Shown: piece by piece, positions 13,336 to 30,259 of the stretch
Layout: each line of letters starts with the position of its first letter
Numbering within the stretch: the first letter of the stretch is position 1
DNA from: Heterohyrax brucei
Taxonomy: Eukaryota > Chordata > Mammalia > Hyracoidea > Procaviidae
Direction of reading: 5' to 3'
DNA length: 64,000 nucleotides
Assembly: GCA_028571685.1 (NCBI GenBank)
Contig: CM053158.1
Location: 58,930,001 to 58,994,000, forward strand
Program-made: the position numbers and the translations under genes
Notes under the pieces: generated by a model
Told to the model about the DNA's origin: nothing
The model's input: the letters and a program-made list of their open reading frames with translations, nothing else
The model's database searches: none

Positions 13336-14120
13336 TTATTGATATTGTTAGATGCCAGTAGTTTCTTTGACTTACAGAGACCCTGTATGCAACAGACGGA
13401 AACTGCCAGATCCTGCACCATCCTCACAGTCATTGTTATGTTTGAGCCCATTGTTGAAATCACTGTGTCACCTGATCTTGTCAATGGTCTTTCTCGTTTC
13501 CCTGACTCGCTACTTTACCAAGTATGATGTCGTTCTCCAGAGACTGGCCCCTCTGGGTAACATATTAAAGTACAGGAGCTGAAGTCTTGCCATCCTTGCT
13601 TCCAAGAAGTATTCTGGCTGTATTTCTTCCAAGACATGTTTGTTCTGCTGGCAGCCCATGCTATATTCAATATTCTTCTCCAGCATCACAATTCAAAAGC
13701 ACCAATTCTTGTCAGATCTTCCTTATTCCAGTCCAGCTTTCACATGCATATGTGGTGATTGAGAGCATCATACCTTAGTCCTCTAAATGACATCTTTGCT
13801 TTTTAACACTTTAAAGAGATCTTTTGCAGAAGATTTGCCAGTGTAATACATCATTTGATTTCCTGACTGCTGCTTCCATGGGTGTTGATTGTGGATCCAA
13901 GTAAATGAAATCTTTGACAAGTTCAGTCTTTTTTCCATTTATCATGATGTTGCTGATTGATCCACTTGTGAGGATTTTTGTTTTATTTGTGTTTAGATGT
14001 AAGCCCTTCTGAAGGCTGTAGTCTTTGAGCTTTCTCAGTAAATACTTCAAGTCCTATTCATTTTCAGGAGGCAAAGTTGAGTTTTCCACTAATGCTGACC
14101 CCACATTCTTCTTCAGGTCG
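13336..14120 (-). mobile_element. RTE/BovB-type LINE, 3' half
   Basis: The minus strand encodes RTE reverse transcriptase C-terminal sequence (LKDYSLQKGLHLNTNKTKIL) with stops. The 3' end is at the left. It continues at 14615 after an LTR insertion. Confidence 0.8.
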
Positions 14121-14122
14121 TC

Positions 14123-14614
14123 TGGTATCATGGATTGAATGTGTTTCCTGAAAAATCTGTAGCAATTTGGCTGTGCCATAATTCCTGGTGTTGTGTGGTG
14201 TTCCTCCGTGTTGGAATTCCTGCCTCTATGATGTTAGTAAGGGTGAATGGGCAGCAGTTGTGTTGGTAGGGCAGGATTTGGTGTGGAAGTTTGTTTGTTC
14301 CTTGAGGTGGTCTCTTGAGCTACAAAGGGAAAAATATGTCAGAGAGGTTTGGGAACCTCACACACGCAGAAAGTAGCATTGGAGAAGAACTCCTCCATCA
14401 GACCTGAGGTTCCTGCACCAAGATGCTTCCTAACAAAAGACTGATGCAACACAAGGGCTTTGCTTCAGAGCCAAGAAGGGGGAAAGACTTTCCTCGGAGC
14501 AGACACCCTGAATTTGGACTTGTAACTCACTGAACTGTGTAAGAATAACCTTTCATTTGTTAAAGCCATCCACTTTGTGGTATTTCTGTTAGAGCTGCAC
14601 TAGCTGACTAAAAC
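14123..14614 (+). mobile_element. MaLR-like LTR nested in the RTE
   Basis: It runs from TGGTATCATGGATTGAATG to the common LTR ending 'aagccatccacttt...gctgactaaaaca'. It splits an RTE copy into two parts. Confidence 0.75.
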
Positions 14615-15600
14615 ATCCAGCTTCTCAGATTATTTGCTCAGCACACAGATTGAATAAGTATGATGAAAGTTATGTACTTTTCTTAATTTTAAACCATATA
14701 GTATCTCCTTGCTCTGCTGGAACAACTGTCTCTTGGTCTGTTTACAGGTTCCTCATGAGCACAAGTTTTCTAGAATTCCCACTCTTTGCAATATTATCTG
14801 TAATTGTTATGATCCACACAGCCTAATGTCTTGCATAGTCAATGAAATACAGGTAAACATCTTCCTGGTACTCTCTGCTTTCAGGCAAGATCCGCTGGAC
14901 ATCAGCAATCATATCTCTCCTTCCACCTCCTCTGCTGAACCTGGTTTGAATTTCTTGCTGTTCTCTGTTGATGGACTGTTGCAGCCACTTTTGAATGATC
15001 TTCAGCAAAATTTTATTTGCATGTGATATTGCTGATATTGCTTGATAATCTCTGCATTCTGTTGTCTCATCTTCCTTTAAAATGGTTGCAAATATGGATC
15101 TCTTACAGGTAGATGTCCTTTAAATTTCTTGGCATAGCCAAGTCAAGCCAAGTGCCGTCTAGCAAGGCATATTTCCAACATTGCATCCATTGAAACCTCT
15201 CAATTGTTATTCGTCAATTCCTATAGCCTTGTTTCTCACCCATGCATTCAGTGAAGTGTGGACTTCTTCCTTCAGGATCCTCAGTTCTTGATCATGTGTT
15301 ACCTCCTGAAATGGTTGAACACTGAGCAGTTCTTTTCGCTACAGTGATTCTGTATATTCCTTTTATCTGGTTTTGATGCTTCCTGCATCAGTTAGCATTT
15401 TGCCCATAGACTCCTTTGAAATTGTAACTGGAGGCTTGAATTTTCCCTTCAGTTCTTTCAGCTTGAGAAATGCCGAGTGTGTTCTTTTTCTAACTCCATG
15501 TCTTTGCACATTTCATTATACTTTATCATCTTGAGTTGCCCGTTGAAATCATCTGTGTTCAGCCCTTTTGCTTCATTTCTTTCACTCACTTTAGCTGCTA
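14615..15600 (-). mobile_element. RTE LINE, upstream half of the broken copy
   Basis: It continues the RTE reverse transcriptase in reverse ('tccagcttctcagattattt', 'aatgaaatacaggtaaacat', 'tttcttggcatagccaag'). All frames are broken. Confidence 0.8.
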
Positions 15601-16020
15601 TACACATACACACATTTATATACATATGTGTGTATAAAAAAATGTAAAAAGTAAGAAGCAAATTGATCATATCATTTACAATGAAAGTGAAGGAAAATGG
15701 ATACGTGTACATGCCTGTACATGGAGAGAGAAAGAATCAACAGTAGTTACTGCAAAAGAAAAAAGCAGAAAGGAGGAAGTAGAGGGAGGCTGGGGAAAAA
15801 AATTTGTTTATGACTTCACATTGTTCTTTAATGTTTACAAGTTAAAGCTTAGTTAAAGGTAAGATTTTGAAACAATCTTAGTAGGTAAAAACAATTTTGA
15901 GTACATGAGAGTTATTTTCAATTTATACTAAACAGAAGGAAATCACAAAAAGGAATTTTGTCACTTGTAATAGACAGGAGAACATAATTAAATTTTATCT
16001 GATGGGAACTTTGTTTCCCC
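15600..16020. other. Short TA/CA-rich stretch and unassigned sequence
   Basis: 15598-15640 is a TA/CA-rich simple repeat. The rest, up to the TMEM176B 3' UTR, is not recognised. Confidence 0.5.
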
Positions 16021-16390
16021 TCTGATAAATCAGTTTTTATTGAATTCCATACATATCAAATGAAGGTTGCTCACACCATACCATGTATATAAACAAAGAA
16101 ACACCACATCTTTTCTATGTAAGATTTGTCCTAGTTGTTCCTGTTTAATCAGGGTCAGGGGAGATAAAACAATACAGATTCACTGAACTGAGGACGCTGG
16201 AGTGGGGATAGTGAGTCAGAGGGTGGTGAGGTTAAGAATGAAGTAGGAAAGTCTGGACAGTGGCCAAGTGAGAAACACAGAGTGAGCAACAGGCCAGTGA
16301 GAAGACCCAGGAGAGCAAGACAGTCCTTCCATAGGCCTGGGCTTCTCAAGAAGACAGGGAGACTCAGGGGCCCAGGCAGGTCCTCGCAGC
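16020..16390 (-). other. TMEM176B: TMEM176B 3' UTR
   Basis: This is unique, repeat-poor sequence directly after the stop codon. It runs to an AATAAA signal on the minus strand at 16041-16036, so cleavage is expected near 16015-16025. The exact end is inferred. Confidence 0.6.
16036..16041 (-). terminator. TMEM176B polyadenylation signal
   Basis: A canonical AATAAA hexamer on the minus strand, about 350 bp past the TMEM176B stop. It is the only canonical hexamer I noticed in this stretch. Confidence 0.6.
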
Positions 16391-24845
<8,455 letters not shown>

Positions 24846-25129
24846 CCTGCCTGCCAGGGAGAAGTAGTACAGAAGTGAAATCTGGGAACTAGGTCACGTT
24901 AAGAAAAGGACAATGCATGAGTGAGGGGAGAGAAAACAGCCTCCCCATGAAGATACAGAAGATTTTCCCAGTACAGGTATCAGAATAACAGTAACCTTAA
25001 TCTGGTATGCAAATCAGAGTCCTCTCTAAAGTTGTCTCACCACGTATGTTCTTGAGCTCCTTCCCAGTGTGATCTGATACAGTTTGTTCAGAGTCAAGGG
25101 TAGGACAAAAAAAACAGAATGTAAACTAT

Positions 25130-25215
25130 TTTAATGACTTAGTATATGTATACATACATACACATATGTATACATATATGAACACATATATGTATTATAC
25201 ACACACATGACACCT
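25130..25215. repeat. TA/CA-rich simple repeat
   Basis: A 'tatgtatacatacatacaca'-like run directly before the RTE copy. Confidence 0.85.
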
Positions 25216-25224
25216 GCAGATGCT

Positions 25225-25975
25225 ACACCCTTGCTTTCTAAAAGTGAAGAGGACTTAGTGATAAGGATCAAAGACCACAACATTCAGTATGGATTGAACC
25301 TTCACATCAAGAAAACAAAAATCTTCACAACCGGATCAGTAAGCAACATCATGATAAATAGAAAAATGATTGAGGTTGTCAAAGATTTCATTTTACATGG
25401 TTCCACAATCAATGCCCATGGAAGCAGCAGTTAAGAAATTAAAAGATGCATTGCATTGGGAAAATCTGCTGCAAAGGATCTGTTTAAAGTATTGACAAGT
25501 TAAGACGTTTCCTCGAAGACTCGGGTGCACCTGATCCAAGCCATGGTGTTTTCACTTGCATTGTATGCATGAGAAAGCTGGATGATGAATTAGGAAGACA
25601 GAAGAAGAACTGATGCCTTTGAATTGTGTTGGAGAGGAATATTGAACGTACCATGGACTGCCAAAAGAACAAACAGATCTGTTCTGGAAGAAGAACAGCC
25701 AGAGTGCTCCTTGGAAACGAAGATGGTGAGATTGCATCTTACATACTTTGGATATGTTATCAGGAACCATCAGTCTCTGGAGGACATCATGCTTGGTAAA
25801 GTAGAGAGTCAGTGAAAAAGAGGAAGACCCTCGACCAGCTGGATGGACCAATGGCTGCAACAATGGCTGAAGGATGAAAATGATCATGGGCATGGCCCTC
25901 AACGAGCCAGTGTTTTATTCTGTTGTACATAGAGTGGCTGTGAGTCAGAATCGACGGGACAGCCCCTAACAACAA
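25225..25975 (+). mobile_element. RTE LINE 3' end
   Basis: It encodes IKDHNIQYGLNLHIKKTKIF and later RTE C-terminal pieces, and ends with 'gagtcagaatcgacgggaca' and aacaacaac. It lies upstream of the TMEM176B coding start, within its 5' intron. Confidence 0.85.
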
Positions 25976-26003
25976 CACGTACAGACACTTACATACATTA
26001 CAT

Positions 26004-26310
26004 ACAGGTAGTTCCTGACTTATGATGGGGTTCTGTGCTGATGACTAAATTTTAAGTCTGTTCTGATATAAGTTGCATATCTGATTATTTTTTAATGTTC
26101 TTTATTATTACATTTTATTGTTAGAGTCTTTATAAATCTGATATTTATTTGTCTTTGGGAGAATGGATACATTACTTATAAACGTACATAAGTGAACCTC
26201 TGAGAAGGATAGCATCAGCAAATTACGTACTGCAATATTACATGTAGTAAAAAACACTCTGTCCTAAGTGTGGTAACTTAAATGTGTCGTAAGTTGAAAA
26301 CTACCTATGT
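26004..26310 (+). mobile_element. Tigger-like nonautonomous DNA transposon
   Basis: About 300 bp with imperfect inverted ends: left 'caggtagttcctgacttat', right (reverse complement) 'ataggtagttttcaacttac', flanked by TA. The 'cttatgatggggtt' / 'cgtaagttgaaaac' ends resemble pogo/Tigger MITEs. Confidence 0.6.
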
Positions 26311-26380
26311 GTGTATGTATGTGTATACAGTTACACACACATATATGTGTATATACATAAATACAATATTTCACATAATT
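26310..26380. repeat. TG/TA simple repeat
   Basis: Alternating 'gtgtgtatgtatgtgtatac' and 'acacacacatatatgtgtat'. Confidence 0.85.
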
Positions 26381-27300
26381 AAAAGATACAAAACGGTATA
26401 CACTTAAAACCTCTTTCCTAATGTTTTCTCTACCTAGTTGCCTTCCAATGTACACTAATATTATCAGTTTCTCATATATCCTTGCCAAAGATATTTTTTG
26501 AATATAAAATAAAAATATATTCTTTCTGCCCCCACTTCCACAAGTGCACACTCTGCACACTGTTCTGCACAATGCTTTGCTCACGTCAGGATACGTTTTG
26601 AAAATAACCCTGTATCATCCCACAAAAAGCTTCTACTACGCAGATGCATCATCATTTATTCAATCAGTTCCCTACTGACCAACAGGTAGGTTGCTTTCAA
26701 CGTGTATTACAGACAGCCCAGACCTGGTGGGTCGGTGGGAGTGTGCATTTTTCATTTTTGTAGGTATTAACCAAGTTACAGGCCGAGAGTGGCAGTAATT
26801 CACACTGCAGGAGTGATGCCCCAGGGTGTGGGCTGCCTGGCCCCATGCCCCATAGCCAGCAGAGTGTGTTAAAAGGCTTTTCACCTTTTTCAGTTTTATG
26901 TGGGGAAAAGAACATCCTGTTGTAGTTTTTAATCAATTGTATGCAATAAAATGCCACCATTTAAATTTTGACTTCACTTATTGCATGCTTATATAATTAA
27001 AGTTTGATTTTCTTTTTTATTTTGTGATTTTGGGGTTTTATAACATCCTCATAAAGGACTTCCCCATTGCAGAATTACAAAATAATTTTTCTATGTTTTC
27101 TTCTGAGTGTTTTTATGTCTTCATTTTTCCCACTTAAATGTTGACCCATCTGGAATTTACTTGACATAAGTTAGGAGTTGCGGATATTAAGTTTTATTTT
27201 CTTTAGACGACTGATTATCATCCAGTCCAAACACCATTTGTGGAATAAGTCATCTTTCTCCTATTGATTCAAAATGTTTCTAGAGCAAAAACTAAGTTCT
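26380..27300 (-). mobile_element. Old L1 fragments, possible
   Basis: 27010-27290 resembles old L1 ORF2 sequence in reverse ('acccatctggaatttacttg', 'aaacaccatttgtggaataa'). 26380-26700 is less clear. It lies in the 5' intron of TMEM176B. Confidence 0.45.
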
Positions 27301-28219
27301 GATAGGAAGTGGACCCTTTCTAGTTGCTGTATTTTGTCCACAGGTGTGCTGGACGAGTCACACGTGCCACAGGTATCACAATTGTAAGTAAAAGGGTTTA
27401 AGGTCTAGTTGGATGATTTTGCAACCCTTGTATCATTTTTACCTTCAGGACAGCCATGGCCATTTTCATTAGTTTACTTCGCCTTATACATCCCAGAATC
27501 AGCTTGCCTAGATCCAAAACAAAAAACCTCCACAGGCAATTCTAAAGAATGTGATTCATAACAATCCTGAAATCCCCAGCAACAGTAGAACCCTGGGTCC
27601 TGGAGTTTGTACTCACGTTTCAAGGACATCCCACTCCTTCCGCCTCCTGATCTTCTTTGTTAGGAAGGACAGATGTTTGACAATTTTGCAAATGAACACA
27701 GTACTCGAACCTGTTTACAAACATGCAGAAGGGAGTCCAGGCCCAGATTCAAACGAACTCTCCTGTCAGGGCCCAGGGACCAACATGAAATTAACCCCCT
27801 TGGCTTCAATACATGTGAGCCCCTGAGCACCACTACTTCCTCCAACCCTGTCCAATCCCCATACTGGCCTCCTCTGTTTTCCTCTGGCCTTAGCAGAGCG
27901 GAACCCCGACCCTGTTACCCTGGACACTTCTCCCTGGAGCTGAGGAAAGGGAGCAGTATCCCACCCTGCCGTGTGCCTCCAGCCCAGCTCTGCTGCCCTA
28001 CAGGGCTCTCTGCTCTCCAAGCTTGCTCAGCACCAGTTGCCTGAACCCCACACTATCCAGAAGTGGGTTCAACTGGAGGATGGAAAAAGAACAACTGGAG
28101 CAGACCAGGCCCAGCCTTCTCCCCATCCCTTTCCAGCTATTTTCCTTGTAGGATTCATCCTGAGTCTAGTGAGTTCCTCCCTACAAGTAAGTCCTGAGTG
28201 GAGCCAGGAGGAAGGTGAG
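27300..28219. other. Unassigned intron 5' of TMEM176B
   Basis: Unique sequence, GC-richer from 27700 on, next to the TMEM176B noncoding exon. It may hold regulatory sequence. Open frames here lack family similarity and are not called. Confidence 0.4.
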
Positions 28220-28504
28220 GGTCATTGGGCTGGTCTTGGAGACTTCCCTGGGAGGGAATCCCATACAAGAGAGTCTCCCAGGGCACCCTGGGCCGTCGGA
28301 TCCCTGCCTCACCTGCTTTCTTCTGGGCCTCTTGCCAACAAAGGACACAAAGGAAGAGCTGGGAGGAATTTGCACTGGAGCTGAACCTGGACAAGGGAGA
28401 AGCTGGCTGAGGGTCTGAGCGGAAAGGAATGAGGAGGGGCTGGGCTTAAGCTTCACAGTTTCCCAACAAACAGCTGGAGCAAAAGGGCCCCTCTGGGGAT
28501 TTTC
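28220..28504 (+). repeat. Left arm of inverted repeat around the promoter
   Basis: This arm is the reverse complement counterpart of 29094-29385. Matching blocks include 'ctggtcttggagacttccct' with the right-arm 'ctggtcttggagactcccct', the splice donor of the noncoding exon, and the promoter-proximal GGGCCC region. It covers TMEM176B exon 1, its donor, and the first bases of its intron. Identity is roughly 65-80% by eye. Confidence 0.75.
28313..28425 (-). other. TMEM176B: TMEM176B noncoding first exon (predicted)
   Basis: The minus strand ends in AAAGCAG|GTGAGGCAG, a strong splice donor, at 28313/28312. The sequence aligns with the matching plus-strand exon of TMEM176A (ending at 29287). The two share the start CTCAGCCA(A/G)CTTCT and the donor, and TMEM176 genes are known to have a noncoding first exon. 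The transcription start is not visible and is set only approximately. Confidence 0.6.
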
Positions 28505-28820
28505 CATCTTAAATAGGTAACCAGACTGTCAGGAGAAGGCAGAAGGACCTTTGTAAAAACACCCACACACACACCCAGTCAGTCAACACATACACACACA
28601 TTCAAACTGCATATACTCAGACCCATTCATACAGCACACACACTGACATGCACAGGCATGTATAGCTGTTCTGAAAACAGTGACCCCTGGGGAGGGGAGG
28701 GAGAGGGACAGTTTCATGGTTTGTCCTAGAACTCCTCAACTCTGTGCCCCCAGGACATGGTATGTCCTAGAACTCCTCAACGCTGTGCCCTTTCCCTCAC
28801 TGATTGATTGATCCAGTAAA

Positions 28821-28936
28821 AACAAAGCCCATTGTCATGGAGTCACAACCCCAAAGGAATTGTGCTAATGGTTTCGAACTGCTGACCTCTTGGTTAGCAG
28901 CCAAGCTCTAAACTGCTGCACCACCAGGGCTCCACT
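28821..28936 (-). mobile_element. AfroSINE in the bidirectional promoter, copy 1
   Basis: It contains 'ttcgaactgctgacctcttgg' in shortened form and ends 'ccaccagggctcc'. It is flanked by gatccagtaaa (28810-28820) and gatccactaaa (28937-28947), a target duplication with one change. Confidence 0.85.
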
Positions 28937-28939
28937 GAT

Positions 28940-29085
28940 CCACTAAACCCATTGCCTCTGAGGCAATTCTGACTTACAACAACCCTACAGACAAAGTAGA
29001 ACTGCCCCAGAGTTTCCAAGGAGTGTCTGGTAGATTCAAACTGGTGAAGTTTTCATTAGCAGCAGTGGGGGTTTCCCAATGATCC
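28940..29085 (-). mobile_element. AfroSINE in the bidirectional promoter, copy 2
   Basis: It contains 'aacaaccctacagacaaagt', 'agagtttccaaggagtgtct' and the 'gggggtttccc' end. It lies directly beside copy 1 in the same orientation. Confidence 0.8.
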
Positions 29086-29093
29086 ACCAGCAG

Positions 29094-29385
29094 CTGGAAA
29101 ACCCTAGAGCGGCCCCTTAGCTGTGGCTCTCTGCTGAAGAAAAACTGTAGCACTAAAGATTGATCATTCACCACCCTCCTGCTTCCCGTTGTGACTCTCA
29201 GCCAACTTCTGCTGTCTGGGTCCGGCGCAGGCTCCTTATACCCCATCTCTGCACACTCTGCACTGAGGTCCAGAGAGAGGCGAGCAGGTGAGGCAGGGCC
29301 CCACAGCCCAGTCAGCCCCTTTCCTGGGAGATTTTCTTGCACAAGATTCCCTCCCAGGGGAGTCTCCAAGACCAGCTCCCAAAGT
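29094..29385 (-). repeat. Right arm of inverted repeat around the promoter
   Basis: This is the counterpart of 28220-28504. It contains the TMEM176A first exon, its donor, and the first bases of the intron. The outer end, when read on the minus strand, matches the left arm best over about 50 bp. Confidence 0.75.
29190..29287 (+). other. TMEM176A: TMEM176A noncoding first exon (predicted)
   Basis: The plus strand ends in GCGAGCAG|GTGAGGCAG, a splice donor identical at the junction to that of the TMEM176B first exon on the other strand. The exon body aligns with 28313-28425 in reverse. The 5' limit is inferred. Confidence 0.6.
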
Positions 29386-29600
29386 CCTCAGTCTGCCTCA
29401 CAGGTCTTGCTTCCCACAGACCTTGCCATTGTGGAAGGGACAACCAGACAGAGGGTGTGACTCCAGGAAGGGGGCAGGAGAGGAGTCAAGGGGTCCTGTT
29501 TGAAGCCAAGATGGCCTGGCCTTTGCCACCATGCCTACCCCAAGTAAGGTCTTTGTTACAGGGGGCAGGGGAGCAATTTGGACAGACAGGTAAGTGCTAA
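29310..29600 (+). repeat. Segment duplicated at 31185-31455 (copy 1)
   Basis: This intron segment follows the TMEM176A first exon. Shared blocks with copy 2 include 'ctgcctcacaggt', 'accagacagagg.tgtgac' and 'gccaagatggcctgg', in the same order and spacing. The copies are in direct orientation about 1.87 kb apart. Confidence 0.7.
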
Positions 29601-30031
29601 GTATCCCGTGGTGGGAAGGAAGACCGCAGAAGGCCCTGGAGCCGTGCTGAGGGATAGCTGCTACAGCAGAAGGCTCATCAGGGGTCAGGGATGAGCACTC
29701 TAACCTGAGTGCTCCTGAGAAGTGGGGCAGAGACAAGGGCCTTGGGCAGGTGGTGGTCACATACCCTCAGTATGAGTAGAGGGGCAGGGTGGTTAGGAAC
29801 ACGGGGCACTGGCTCAACCAGACCCACCAGGCTGAAAGGGGAGAGTGTCGGGGAATAGCAGATGAGGCCAAGGGGAAGGTGTGGCAGGCCTAGAGCCATG
29901 CTACCCCCAACCGTGTACCCTTGAGAGATGAGGCGCAGTGTGGTAACCAGGGCCCACTGAAGCACCTCAAACTCCACTGCCTGTCCTCCTCAGTGCCAGC
30001 AAAGTCTTCTTGTGCCACCTCATCCTCACTG

Positions 30032-30259
30032 ATGCTCCTTCCTCCCATCAGACAGGATGTTTACTTGTACAGAGACTACAGACAGGGGTGGCTGGCCCCT
30101 GTGGGACCCCAGCCCACCCACATCGATGTGCACATCCACCAAGAGTCTGCTCTGGCCAAGCTCCTGCAGGCCGCAGGCTCCCAACTGCAGTCCTGGGCCC
30201 ATCACAAGGGTACTGCCACCAGGGCACCGGGTAGCAGCCAAGTGCTGGTAGCATCCTGG
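30032..30259 (+). CDS. TMEM176A: TMEM176A coding exon 1 (start uncertain)
   Basis: The frame containing PTHIDVHIHQESALAKLL ends at ...LVASW|GTGAGT (30260). The nearest upstream in-frame ATG is at 30032. An ATG at 30057, closer to where the human start would align, is out of frame with this exon. Translation from 30032 would add about 17 residues relative to the human N-terminus. A CCTCCTCAG acceptor near 29993 could open the exon. Confidence 0.7.

Larger units (their letters stand above)
28426..29189. promoter_or_regulatory. Bidirectional promoter of TMEM176A/TMEM176B
   Basis: About 760 bp separates the two divergent predicted first exons. The inner flanks (28426-28504 and 29094-29189) are inverted copies of each other, for example GGAAAA(T)CCC..GGCCC(C)TT on both. 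The middle holds a pyrimidine/CA-rich stretch (28555-28660), a repeated 'tggtatgtcctagaactcct'-like block (28718-28782), and two AfroSINEs (28821-28936 and about 28940-29085). I see no classic TATA box at the expected distance. Divergent control of the pair is known in other mammals; its use here is inferred. Confidence 0.65.

Noticed and set aside
28974..29369. 131-codon minus-strand frame in the promoter
   Set aside because: It overlaps an AfroSINE and the TMEM176A noncoding exon in antisense. Its likeness to frames near 28215 is due to the inverted repeat, not to a protein family.
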